NCBI GenBank assembly: GCA_045600105.1
Contig: JAZRXG010000004.1
Span: 1-27,294, forward strand
DNA length: 27,294 bases
Source of the DNA: UBA1206 sp045600105
Lineage (GTDB): Bacteria; Bacillota; Clostridia; Oscillospirales; CAG-382
Direction of reading: 5' to 3'
A program made the translations under genes and the position numbers. The notes beneath the pieces are model-generated. The model was not told the DNA's origin. It was given only the letters and a program-made list of their open reading frames with translations, and searched no databases. This document shows, in pieces, positions 7,000-14,054 of this stretch (position 1 is the first letter of the stretch; every line of letters starts with the position of its first letter).

Positions 7000-8445
7000 G
7001 TGAAAAAACAGACTTCGTGGCAAATCGTCTACAACAGATACGACGGCGTGATGAAAAACGCGGTCGGGTTCCTGAACAAAGAAGCGTCGGCTTATCTCAT
7101 CCGCGAGCAGGGCGTCTACACGCTCCACGTGCTTCCGTGCGTGAGAGAGGGCGAAAAAATAAATGCCAACGCGTTTGTCGTCGGAAGCTACGGCGAAAGC
7201 GAACTCGTGCGGCGGTTCGTCAAAGAAGACGAGGTGAAGGGCGGCTACCTGATCAAGGTGGTCGAAAACCCCGATTCGCCCGAATCGAGGCTCGTCATCC
7301 TCACGGCTGAAAACGACGTCGGCACGTTTTACGCCTGCGTCGACTTTTTCGACGTTTTCGTGCCGTCGCACGCTCCGTTACGCGGAGAGGGAATGAGGGT
7401 GCCCGAGAATATCTTTGACGAAGCGCTTCCCGTGTCGGCGCTTTACCGCCCGATGCCGCGGGGGAAACGCTCGGTCTTCACGTGGGGACACGTCATCAAC
7501 GACTACCGCGCCTATATCGACGATCTCGCGCGGATGAAATATGACCGACTCATTATCTGGAACGACTTTTTGCCGATAAATTCCGACGACGTCGTGACTT
7601 ACGCGCACGGGTACGGCATCGAGGTGGTATGGGGCTACGCGTGGGGCTGGTCGACGGAGATAGGAAAAATGACCGACCTCGGCGACGGATTCCTCGACAG
7701 CCTCAAAAGGCAGATAATCGACGAATACGAAACGAATTACGCGCCATACGGCGGCGACGGCATCTATTTTCAGTCGTTCACCGAGGTTGACCGCGAATAC
7801 ATCGGCGGCAGGCTCATCGCGGAAGCGGTGACCAAGCTCGTCAACGATGTCACGTCGGAGCTGACCGCGCGTCACCCGGGACTTACGATAATCTTCGGGC
7901 TCCACGCGAGATCGGTAAAAAACCGCCTTGAGCATATCGCAAAGGTGGACAGCCGCGTCGAGATACTCTGGGAAGACGGCGGAGATTTTCCGTTTTCCTA
8001 CCGTGCGGGAATCAAAAGCGCCGAAAGCTTTGCCGAAACGCTCGGTTTCCTCAAAAAAATACTTTCTCTTCGTCCGTCATCTCCCACCGGAGTGGTGCTC
8101 AAGGGCATGACGGTGCTCGACTGGACGAGATTCGTGCATCAGTCGGGACCGTATATCCTCGGCGGCAGCGATGACTCGGTTATGGAACACGACAAAAAAT
8201 TACGCTTTGGCGCGAGAAGGCTTTTCGCTTCCGAATGGACGGTGAACGGTTCGTATGCGCTTGAGTTCGTGAGGACGGCGAACGCGAACAAAACGGGAGA
8301 CGTTGATTTCTGCGTCGCCGCGTCGCTCGACGGAGGAATAAGGCTCCCCGAATCGCTATGTGCCGAAATGTTCTGCGATCCGGACAGAAGCTTTGATGAG
8401 ATACTCAGGATCACCGAGGCAAAGCCGAGACTTACTTTTGAATAA
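7000..8445 (+). CDS. Putative glycoside hydrolase (GH67/GH20-like fold)
   Basis: A cytosolic protein of 481 aa with no signal peptide. The N-terminal ~110 residues resemble the small alpha/beta domain that precedes the barrel in alpha-glucuronidases and beta-hexosaminidases (L-V-I-L-T-A-E-N-D-V-G-T-F-Y-A). The rest looks like a (beta/alpha)8 barrel: V-F-T-W-G-H-V-I-N-D-Y, Y-D-R-L-I-I-W-N-D-F, G-I-E-V-V-W-G-Y-A-W-G-W and D-G-I-Y-F-Q-S-F-T-E. Acidic residues at the ends of predicted strands could be catalytic, but I cannot assign them. The assignment is fold-level inference, not a confident family call. GTG 7000 is chosen because GGGGTG (about 6987-6992) precedes it; ATG 6973 overlaps the promoter. 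It probably acts on imported oligosaccharides and forms a single-gene unit. Confidence 0.6.
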   Translation: MKKQTSWQIVYNRYDGVMKNAVGFLNKEASAYLIREQGVYTLHVLPCVREGEKINANAFVVGSYGESELVRRFVKEDEVKGGYLIKVVENPDSPESRLVILTAENDVGTFYACVDFFDVFVPSHAPLRGEGMRVPENIFDEALPVSALYRPMPRGKRSVFTWGHVINDYRAYIDDLARMKYDRLIIWNDFLPINSDDVVTYAHGYGIEVVWGYAWGWSTEIGKMTDLGDGFLDSLKRQIIDEYETNYAPYGGDGIYFQSFTEVDREYIGGRLIAEAVTKLVNDVTSELTARHPGLTIIFGLHARSVKNRLEHIAKVDSRVEILWEDGGDFPFSYRAGIKSAESFAETLGFLKKILSLRPSSPTGVVLKGMTVLDWTRFVHQSGPYILGGSDDSVMEHDKKLRFGARRLFASEWTVNGSYALEFVRTANANKTGDVDFCVAASLDGGIRLPESLCAEMFCDPDRSFDEILRITEAKPRLTFE

Positions 8446-8468
8446 AAATTTGCCTGTTTTGTGCCATG

Positions 8469-8496
8469 CTGACAAAATATGGAAGTATGCTATAAT
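8469..8496 (+). promoter_or_regulatory. SigA promoter of the 8524 operon
   Basis: CTGACA (8469-8474), a 16-base spacer and a perfect TATAAT (8491-8496). It lies inside the longer reading frame that begins at 8479, showing that translation must start later, at 8524. Confidence 0.78.
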
Positions 8497-8523
8497 CAAA
8501 TCATTAAAAACGGAGGGAACGAT

Positions 8524-8865
8524 ATGGCTTTCAAAAAGAGCCCCAAGGTCGACAGAAAAGAGCTTGCCGAATGTATTGCATATCTCGAAAACGTCCCGGA
8601 ATTTGAATGGACTCCCGCCTACCCTTATACCGAAGAGGCGTACCGTGCCGTATGCCTTCTTGAACCGGACTACGATTATGTGTCTCACTGCGCTAAAATC
8701 GAAGAAAAAGGGAAGAAGCCCGGGGAATTGTCGTTTGACGAAGTAAGAGCCGTCCTCACGTCGTTCCTGCGTGCCGAACGCTTCTGCGACGGAGCCATAA
8801 TGGCGGCCGTTGAAGACGGCAGCCTGCTTGCCGTGCTCAGACGGCTCGAGGAACTGACGAGGTAA
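8524..8865 (+). CDS. DUF6508-like protein
   Basis: A cytosolic, mainly helical protein of 113 aa. Its C-terminal segment (L-T-S-F-L-R-A-E-R-F-C-D-G-A-I-M-A-A-V, then G-S-L-L-A-V-L-R-R-L) matches, from memory, the R-x-E-R-F-x-D-G signature of the DUF6508 family. No activity is known to me for this family. ATG 8524 follows GGAGGG at an ideal distance, and the consensus promoter lies just upstream. The next gene starts five bases after its stop, so the two are co-transcribed and may act together at the membrane. Confidence 0.72.
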   Translation: MAFKKSPKVDRKELAECIAYLENVPEFEWTPAYPYTEEAYRAVCLLEPDYDYVSHCAKIEEKGKKPGELSFDEVRAVLTSFLRAERFCDGAIMAAVEDGSLLAVLRRLEELTR

Positions 8866-8870
8866 ACGAT

Positions 8871-9209
8871 ATGGCTTGGCTTATAATCAAACTCGTGCTT
8901 TCGGTCGCGCAGATCCCGCTCTGGTTTATCAAATTCTTTCACGACGTGGGTGTTTTGCCCACTTCCGACGGAGGCTTCACGAAGAGGCATTATCATTACA
9001 GCATGGTCGACAACGTGTCCGAGCTCGGGTTGACCGCCGCGTTTTTCGCGTCGCTTGCCCTTGCGGCAGCGTCTGCCGTACTTGCGGTCATCGGGATGAA
9101 AACGGCAAGATATGGCGTACTTATCGCCGGAAATATCGTTTTCGCGGTTTCGGCAGTCGTGTTCGTGCTGCTTTTATTCGCCGCCTGCACGGTAGCGAGA
9201 GGGTATTGA
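8871..9209 (+). CDS. Small integral membrane protein, 112 aa
   Basis: No recognised family. It has an N-terminal hydrophobic helix (residues 1-23), a hydrophilic loop with K-R-H-Y-H-Y, then two strong membrane helices (about 52-76 and 82-108) and a short C-terminus, so about three membrane spans. There are no catalytic motifs. It follows the DUF6508-like gene by five bases, and the upstream stop region (GAGG at 8858-8861) supplies a ribosome-binding site. A strong bidirectional terminator follows. Possibly a membrane partner of the DUF6508-like protein, purely from the operon. Confidence 0.72.
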   Translation: MAWLIIKLVLSVAQIPLWFIKFFHDVGVLPTSDGGFTKRHYHYSMVDNVSELGLTAAFFASLALAAASAVLAVIGMKTARYGVLIAGNIVFAVSAVVFVLLLFAACTVARGY

Positions 9210-9216
9210 TTTTTCA

Positions 9217-9260
9217 AAAAATAAAGCGTACTTCCGCAAAACGCGGAAGTACGCTTTTGT
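9217..9260. terminator. Bidirectional terminator
   Basis: A perfect 15-bp stem (9223-9237 with 9243-9257) with a five-base loop. The left flank is A-rich and the right flank has T-rich bases, so it can end both the membrane-protein transcript and the convergent oxidoreductase transcript. Confidence 0.88.
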
Positions 9261-9270
9261 ATCATGTTGG

Positions 9271-10308
9271 TTATTTATCCTGATTGAGATAAATACGTCT
9301 GTGTTCTTTGCCGGACTGATAGATGGCGCAGATCATTTCCTGAGTCTTGTATGCGCTTTCCACGGGGATGAAGGGCTTTTCGCCGGTCTCGAGGCAGTGA
9401 TAGTAGTTCTTGATCTGTTTGACGTGGTTGACGCCCCAGTAGGATTTGACGTTGCCGTAGTTGAAGTCTTCGGTGGGGTTTCTGTCGGCACGCACGGTCC
9501 TGCCGTTCTTGAAGGTGACGATGGAGGTGTCGGCGAACATCTTTACGAGAGCGTTCTCGCAGTCGATCTCGATCTCGACGTCGGCGTCATAGGAATAGTA
9601 GTTGATGGCGTGGAACGCGGTGAGGAGTCCGGATTTGTATTTGATGATACCTTCGGCGGAGTCTTCGACTTCGATGATCTCGTGGCCTCTGTTTGCGATG
9701 GTGGCATCGACGAAATCGATGTCTTCGTCAATGATATAGCGGAGCATATCGAGGGTGTGGATGGCTTGGTCGATGATAACACCGCCGCCTTCCTTGTCCC
9801 AGGTGCCCTTCCAGTCGCTGGAGGTGTAGTATTTGTCGGATCTGTCCCAGGTAACGGCGCATTTTGCGGCTTTGATCTTGCCGAGCATGCCTTTTTCCTT
9901 GAGGTCTTTTACAAGAAGAGTGCCTTCGTTGTAGTGGTTCTGGAAAATGCAGCCGAGGAACTTGCCGGTCTTCTTTGCGGTGTCGATCATGGCTTTTGCG
10001 TCCTTGAGCTCGATTGCCATGGGCTTTTCGGTAAGTACGTTGACACCGTGTTCCATAGCGTAGATAGCTACGATGGGATGGAGATAATGAGGCAGGCAAA
10101 GATGAACGACGTCAAGATTTTCTTTTTCGATCATTTCTTTGTAATCGGTATAATATTTGACGCCGAATTCGGCGGCTTTGGCTTTCGCTCTGTCTTCCTT
10201 GACGTCGCAGACGGCGACGAGCTCTGCGTTATCGCATCTGGTAATGGAAACGGCGTGCATCGGGAAAATGTTGCCGCAGCCTATGACCGCGGATCTGAAC
10301 TTTTTCAT
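9271..10308 (-). CDS. Gfo/Idh/MocA-family NAD(P)-dependent oxidoreductase
   Basis: A cytosolic dehydrogenase of 345 aa acting on a sugar, inositol or sugar acid; the exact substrate is not readable. The N-terminal Rossmann fold has G-C-G-N at residues 10-13 and V-A-V-C-D at the end of strand 2. The family E-K-P motif (T-E-K-P-M) is near residue 97, and the catalytic-region G-G-G-V-I-I-D-Q-A-I-H-T-L-D supplies the conserved Asp and His. The C-terminal beta-sheet domain is complete. The ATG follows a near-perfect AGGAGG, and codon use favours C/G-ending codons as in well-expressed genes. It is a single-gene unit with its own promoter. A second, fused member of this superfamily lies at 14055-15749, suggesting related carbohydrate chemistry. 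Confidence 0.93.
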   Translation of the reverse strand: MKKFRSAVIGCGNIFPMHAVSITRCDNAELVAVCDVKEDRAKAKAAEFGVKYYTDYKEMIEKENLDVVHLCLPHYLHPIVAIYAMEHGVNVLTEKPMAIELKDAKAMIDTAKKTGKFLGCIFQNHYNEGTLLVKDLKEKGMLGKIKAAKCAVTWDRSDKYYTSSDWKGTWDKEGGGVIIDQAIHTLDMLRYIIDEDIDFVDATIANRGHEIIEVEDSAEGIIKYKSGLLTAFHAINYYSYDADVEIEIDCENALVKMFADTSIVTFKNGRTVRADRNPTEDFNYGNVKSYWGVNHVKQIKNYYHCLETGEKPFIPVESAYKTQEMICAIYQSGKEHRRIYLNQDK

Positions 10309-10383
10309 AAAAATTTCCTCCTATGATTTACAGACGTCCGAAAAGCCGAAAACGGTTTGCGGAATCATCTGTTCGTTTGTTCC

Positions 10384-10411
10384 ATCATAACACTTTTTTG
10401 AAAAAATGCAA
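10384..10411 (-). promoter_or_regulatory. Probable SigA promoter of the Gfo/Idh/MocA gene
   Basis: On the minus strand, TTGCAT (10406-10411), a 16-base spacer and TATGAT (10384-10389), leaving a leader of about 70 bases before the AGGAGG site. Confidence 0.6.
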
Positions 10412-10450
10412 TACTTTTTGAACAAAAAAGCGAAAAACAAAGCAAAACCG

Positions 10451-10479
10451 TTGACACGGGAACGAAAATGATATACAAT
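10451..10479 (+). promoter_or_regulatory. SigA promoter of the riboswitch-folT operon
   Basis: TTGACA (10451-10456), a 17-base spacer and TACAAT (10474-10479). The predicted start is about 10486, immediately before the first base of the riboswitch P1 helix. Confidence 0.85.
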
Positions 10480-10486
10480 AACAGAC

Positions 10487-10581
10487 GCAGAGTAAAAGAG
10501 ATCGCGTACAGTGCCGTGTGAACGGGGAGTTGTCACACGGACGAACGGTTTTCCGGCGGTGATCTCTTTGCATCCCGCTGC
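10487..10581 (+). ncRNA. THF (tetrahydrofolate) riboswitch aptamer
   Basis: The 95-base leader matches the THF riboswitch layout. P1 is GCAG (10487-10490) with CTGC (10578-10581). P2 is nine pairs (10494-10502 with 10561-10569). P3 is CCGTGTGA (10514-10521) with TCACACGG (10533-10540). The L3 sequence AACGGGGAGTTG and the J2/1 sequence TTGCATCCC are the conserved blocks that form the pseudoknot. ACGAAC follows P3, and a small CGG-TTTT-CCG hairpin ends the variable arm. Known members bind reduced folates and control folate transport or synthesis; the gene that follows encodes a FolT-like protein. No covariance search was run. Confidence 0.88.
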
Positions 10582-10609
10582 ATCGGGTCATCCCCGTACA
10601 CGGAATCAG

Positions 10610-10640
10610 CCTCTCTGCAATTATTTCGAGAGGTGTTTTT
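10610..10640 (+). promoter_or_regulatory. Expression platform: RBS-sequestering or terminator hairpin
   Basis: CCTCTC (10610-10615) pairs with GAGAGG (10628-10633), which is the folT ribosome-binding site, nine bases before the ATG. A run of seven T follows, so the hairpin could also act as a weak intrinsic terminator. When the THF aptamer is folded this hairpin is free to form and would lower folT expression. Confidence 0.65.
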
Positions 10641-10642
10641 TT

Positions 10643-11992
10643 ATGAAAAAGTTGTTCTCATCGGTCGATCTGTTCACCTTGGGCGTCACGACCGCCGCCA
10701 TCGGAGCGGTCTTTGCCGCCACCATGGCGTTTCTCGTCAAAGGGACGGCGCTCTGGGTCTGCCTCGGCGTCGGTGCCGCGATATTCGCTTTCGGCGTTTT
10801 CGCCGCCGTAAAAAAGTATAAGGCGCACAAGGCGGATAAACCCAAGGCGGACACCAAAAAGAACATTGAACGCGTCACTCTCACGGCGATGTTCATAGGG
10901 CTCGCGGCGCTTTGCAAGCTGTTCTCGCTCCAGATACCGCTTTTCGGCGGAGAGGGAATGAAGGTCGGGCTCAGCGGCATATTCACCGCGTTCCCCGCGT
11001 TTCTGTTCGGGCCGCTTTTCGGCGGACTTTCGTCTGCCGCGTCCGATATAATCGGCTGCATCATCGCTCCGTCGGGCGCATATAATCCGCTTTTCACGCT
11101 CACGGCGTTTGCGGGCGGATTCATCAAGGGACTTATCTGGCTCGCGTTCGTCAGGACCGAAAACAAAAAGCTCAGACGTGTTTTCGTCGCGTTTTTCGCG
11201 CTCGTCACGGTCATCGGCATCACGTTCTACGCGTCTCTCGCGTCTGACGGTATCAAGGGCGGCGTTTACGCCTCCGCCGAAGAGCTGCCGTCGAAAGCGT
11301 TCGTCAAAAACGGCGACGCGTCGTTCATCACTCATCTCATCACCGACAGGGTGAACAACACCGATAATTATACCGTTACCGCGCTTCCCGACACCGAGGA
11401 GGTACATATCCCGTCATCGCTCAACGACGGCGGAGCCAAAGCCAATCTTAAAATAGCCTCCGACTGCGACGTCCGCGGAGCAAAGACGGTATACGTCGCG
11501 GAAGGCTCATCGTACGCTTCGACTTTCGAAAGCAAAGGCGTGACCGTGGTTTTTGAAGAAGCAAAGACCGCGACGCCGGAGGAGATCGCCGCAAGCGGAT
11601 TCACGTTCGGCTGCGATAACAATTTCCGCAAAAATCTCGCGTCCTACCGCAACTTCGCCACGTTCTGGATGACCCTCGTGGGCGTGCTGGGACTCGTCAC
11701 GGCGGGCGTTGAGTACGCCGTTTCGAGGATGAGAGCAAAAAAAGGCAAGGAAGAGAATTACGGGCTCCGCATTTTCGTCGCCATATTCTCGTCCGAGCTC
11801 GTAGTGACCACGCTCAATACGATAATACTCAAGGAAATGACCATGGCGGCGACGTGGGCGAAATACGGCTTTATCGTCGTATGGATACCGAGAGTCATCG
11901 AAGGGCTCGTCGTCTGCCTCGTTCAGGCTTACGTCATCACGATATTGTTCGGCGCGCTGAACAGCGCACTTGAAAAATACAAAAAGCATTAA
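10643..11992 (+). CDS. folT: ECF transporter S-component, FolT-like, with large insert
   Basis: Substrate-binding membrane subunit of an energy-coupling factor folate transporter, 449 aa. Two extra N-terminal membrane helices (about 10-58) precede the S-component core (from about residue 75). The core contains F-L-F-G-P-L-F-G-G-L, S-D-I-I-G, and P-S-G-A-Y-N-P-L-F-T-L-T-A. A hydrophilic insert of about 140 residues (about 200-340) separates the core helices from the last ones; the closing P-R-V-I-E-G-L-V is typical of FolT. Canonical S-components are about 170-200 aa, so this one is more than twice as long. The THF riboswitch supports folate as substrate. The EcfA/EcfT partners are not in the window and would be shared group-II components. 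ATG 10643 follows GAGAGG; a longer frame starting at 10511 would run through the aptamer and is rejected. Confidence 0.85.
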   Translation: MKKLFSSVDLFTLGVTTAAIGAVFAATMAFLVKGTALWVCLGVGAAIFAFGVFAAVKKYKAHKADKPKADTKKNIERVTLTAMFIGLAALCKLFSLQIPLFGGEGMKVGLSGIFTAFPAFLFGPLFGGLSSAASDIIGCIIAPSGAYNPLFTLTAFAGGFIKGLIWLAFVRTENKKLRRVFVAFFALVTVIGITFYASLASDGIKGGVYASAEELPSKAFVKNGDASFITHLITDRVNNTDNYTVTALPDTEEVHIPSSLNDGGAKANLKIASDCDVRGAKTVYVAEGSSYASTFESKGVTVVFEEAKTATPEEIAASGFTFGCDNNFRKNLASYRNFATFWMTLVGVLGLVTAGVEYAVSRMRAKKGKEENYGLRIFVAIFSSELVVTTLNTIILKEMTMAATWAKYGFIVVWIPRVIEGLVVCLVQAYVITILFGALNSALEKYKKH

Positions 11993-12005
11993 AGGAGACA
12001 AGAAA

Positions 12006-13910
12006 ATGAAAAAACTGATCTCACTTCTTCTCGTTCTCACGTTCGTCATCCCTCTCGGGATCGTGAACGCGTTCGCCGAGGGCGAAGAGCCGACTTCGGA
12101 AACGTTCGACTACGAATACGAATTTGAAGTAAACGGCATCGAACGCAAGGCGAAAGCAAACGAGGTAATCGTTTTCCCCAACGAGACCGACGAGGTCCTC
12201 AAGTTCAGCACCGTCGATTACGATTTCAGACAGTGCGATATCATGATATTCGGCAGCGACGGACTTATCAGAGAAGCCGGCGGCAACCTCATGCCCGATT
12301 CCGGCAGCTGCCAGACCGTCATAAAGGTGCCGCCTCGCGGCTTTGCCGTTGCGTATACCGCAGGCAAGAACACCGTAAGACTCGGCACCGCAAAAACCCA
12401 GGCGATGGAAAACGCAATGCTCTACAACGCCACGATGACGATAGACCGCGAGATCTACGCGTCGTTCGACAAAGAGGGCATGAAGCTCAAGGTCTGGTAC
12501 AACAAAGCCCCCAAGGTCAGCGACGACGCAAAACGCGTGCTTTTCGTGGGCAACAGCTCCACCTATTTCAACGGCTCTCCCATCAAGTTCCGTGCGCTCT
12601 GCAGAGCCGCCGGCATCGAAGTCAAGGTCGACTACTGCACCTTCGGCAGCGCATACCTTTCCGAATTTGCCGACGAAAACCACGACAGAGGCAAGTCTTA
12701 CCGCAACAAACTCAAGAACAACAAATACGATTACATAGTTTTCCAGGGCGCGGCGTCCGAGACCTTTGAAACGAGCACCCCCGCGCTTGACGTTCTCGTT
12801 CCGCTTGCAAGGGAAAACGGCGCTTCCCCTGTGCTTTATATGCGCTATTCCGCCGCCGAGACCTTTGAACAGATGCGCGCCAACGGCGAAAAACATTACA
12901 AACACTATGTCGCGCTCGGCGAAAGATACGGCTGCCTTGTGTCTCCGCTTGCCGTCGCGTATATCTACGCGTTCAAGGATTACCCCGAGATAGAGCTTTA
13001 CGCCGAGGACAGAAGCCACCATTCCGCGGAGGGCAGCTACCTTATCGCGTGTTCGCTTATGTACACCGTTTTCGGCGTTTCACCCGTGGGCAACACCTAC
13101 ACAGCCTATCTTGACGAAACGACGGTCCGGCATTTGCAGGAATGTGCCGCAAGAGCCGAGGAGACCGGATACATCCCCGTCACTTACGACGACAGCGACG
13201 TTTTCATCGACGGTGCCGAAAAGTACCCCAACATTTCCGAAGGCAAGAAGTATACTGCGGGCGGCGACATTTCTCCGAGAGATGAGTGGTTTGACGACTT
13301 GTGGTACGATATCGACAAAAACGGAAACTGCCTTTACAAATTCACCGACGGCAGAGTCGCGTACACCGGGGACGCCGTGGAGTGCGGCTGCTACCGGGGA
13401 ACGGGAATGAGCATAACGATCGACCTTGAAGAAAAGTATGCCGTCAAGGCGTTCAGTTGCGATATGTTCGGCAATTCCCTCTGGCAAGTCCCGTCGCCGA
13501 AGGACGTAAAGGTCAGCGTTTCCGTATCAAACGACGGCGAAAACTTCACCCCTGCGGGAGACGCCGCAAGAACGGACAGAAATACTGGCGACATGTGGGA
13601 AGCGAGCGATTTTGAACTTGTTCTGTCGGATGAAGTGAACGCGAGATACGTCAGATTCGACTTCGATATTTCCGACAGTTTCCTTTGGCTGAGCGAGATC
13701 AAGGTTTACGGCACCGAACCGCTTGACGAGCCGGAGGAGCCGAGCGAAGAAACGAGCGCGGAAGCGTCCAAAGAAGACGTAAGCGATGAAGTCTCCGAGC
13801 CCGGAATCGATAACGACGGCAGCACGGGTGTTATCATCGCCATAGTTGCGGCAGTAGTCGTCATCGCGGCAGCCGCGGCAATCATCATCGCAAAGAAAAA
13901 GAAGAAATAA
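12006..13910 (+). CDS. Surface SGNH-type hydrolase with F5/8C-like domain
   Basis: An exported, membrane-anchored protein of 634 aa. The signal peptide is residues 1-24 (A-F-A cleavage). After a beta-rich N-terminal domain comes an SGNH (DUF4886-like) hydrolase domain from about 178: G-N-S-S with nucleophile Ser184, F-Q-G-A-A-S as the oxyanion block, and D-R-S-H at 335-338 giving the Asp/His pair. Then comes a discoidin-like (F5/8 type C) domain at about 460-575 (V-K-V-S-V-S-N-D-G-E-N-F, A-R-Y-V-R-F-D-F), a Ser/Glu stalk, a membrane helix and K-K-K-K-K. It probably deacylates or trims surface or dietary glycans while bound to them. AAGGAG (11992-11997) precedes ATG 12006. It starts 13 bases after folT, so it is under the same riboswitch unless an internal promoter exists; I see none. 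Confidence 0.82.
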   Translation: MKKLISLLLVLTFVIPLGIVNAFAEGEEPTSETFDYEYEFEVNGIERKAKANEVIVFPNETDEVLKFSTVDYDFRQCDIMIFGSDGLIREAGGNLMPDSGSCQTVIKVPPRGFAVAYTAGKNTVRLGTAKTQAMENAMLYNATMTIDREIYASFDKEGMKLKVWYNKAPKVSDDAKRVLFVGNSSTYFNGSPIKFRALCRAAGIEVKVDYCTFGSAYLSEFADENHDRGKSYRNKLKNNKYDYIVFQGAASETFETSTPALDVLVPLARENGASPVLYMRYSAAETFEQMRANGEKHYKHYVALGERYGCLVSPLAVAYIYAFKDYPEIELYAEDRSHHSAEGSYLIACSLMYTVFGVSPVGNTYTAYLDETTVRHLQECAARAEETGYIPVTYDDSDVFIDGAEKYPNISEGKKYTAGGDISPRDEWFDDLWYDIDKNGNCLYKFTDGRVAYTGDAVECGCYRGTGMSITIDLEEKYAVKAFSCDMFGNSLWQVPSPKDVKVSVSVSNDGENFTPAGDAARTDRNTGDMWEASDFELVLSDEVNARYVRFDFDISDSFLWLSEIKVYGTEPLDEPEEPSEETSAEASKEDVSDEVSEPGIDNDGSTGVIIAIVAAVVVIAAAAAIIIAKKKKK

Positions 13911-13942
13911 AAAGCCTTAAGCTTTAAGCCTTAAGTGAATAG

Positions 13943-13976
13943 AAAAGGATTTTCGAGAGATCGAAAATCCTTTTTC
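13943..13976. terminator. Terminator hairpin after the SGNH gene
   Basis: A perfect 14-bp stem (13943-13956 with 13961-13974), GAGA loop, with the T-run of its 3' arm continuing to 13975. It probably ends the folT operon. Confidence 0.85.
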
Positions 13977-13985
13977 TTATATAAA

Positions 13986-14013
13986 TAAGGACTTCCGTTT
14001 CCGGAAGTCCTTA
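13986..14013. terminator. Second hairpin, probable terminator of the minus-strand block
   Basis: A perfect 12-bp stem (13986-13997 with 14002-14013) with a TTTC loop. Read on the minus strand it is followed by a T/A-rich stretch, so it likely ends the block whose last gene stops at 14055. Confidence 0.7.
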
Positions 14014-14054
14014 CATATTCTGCTTAATGCTTAATACTTAAGGCTTAATGCCCC

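Larger units (their letters stand above)
13915..14050. repeat. Heptamer-flanked double-hairpin element
   Basis: Three tandem heptamers of the form nnTTAAG (13915-13935) are followed by two long hairpins and then four tandem heptamers of the inverse form CTTAAnn (14023-14050). The longest inverted match is 12 bases (13925-13936 with 14036-14047). The element fills the gap between two convergent genes. It is non-coding and its nature is not established. Confidence 0.75.

Noticed and set aside
9301..10326. A 341-codon plus-strand frame opposite the Gfo/Idh/MocA gene
   Set aside because: Antisense shadow; no family resemblance, and the minus gene has an ideal ribosome-binding site and motifs.
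10511..10642. An N-terminal extension of FolT starting at 10511
   Set aside because: The frame runs through the THF aptamer and expression platform; the signal for translation is GAGAGG before ATG 10643.
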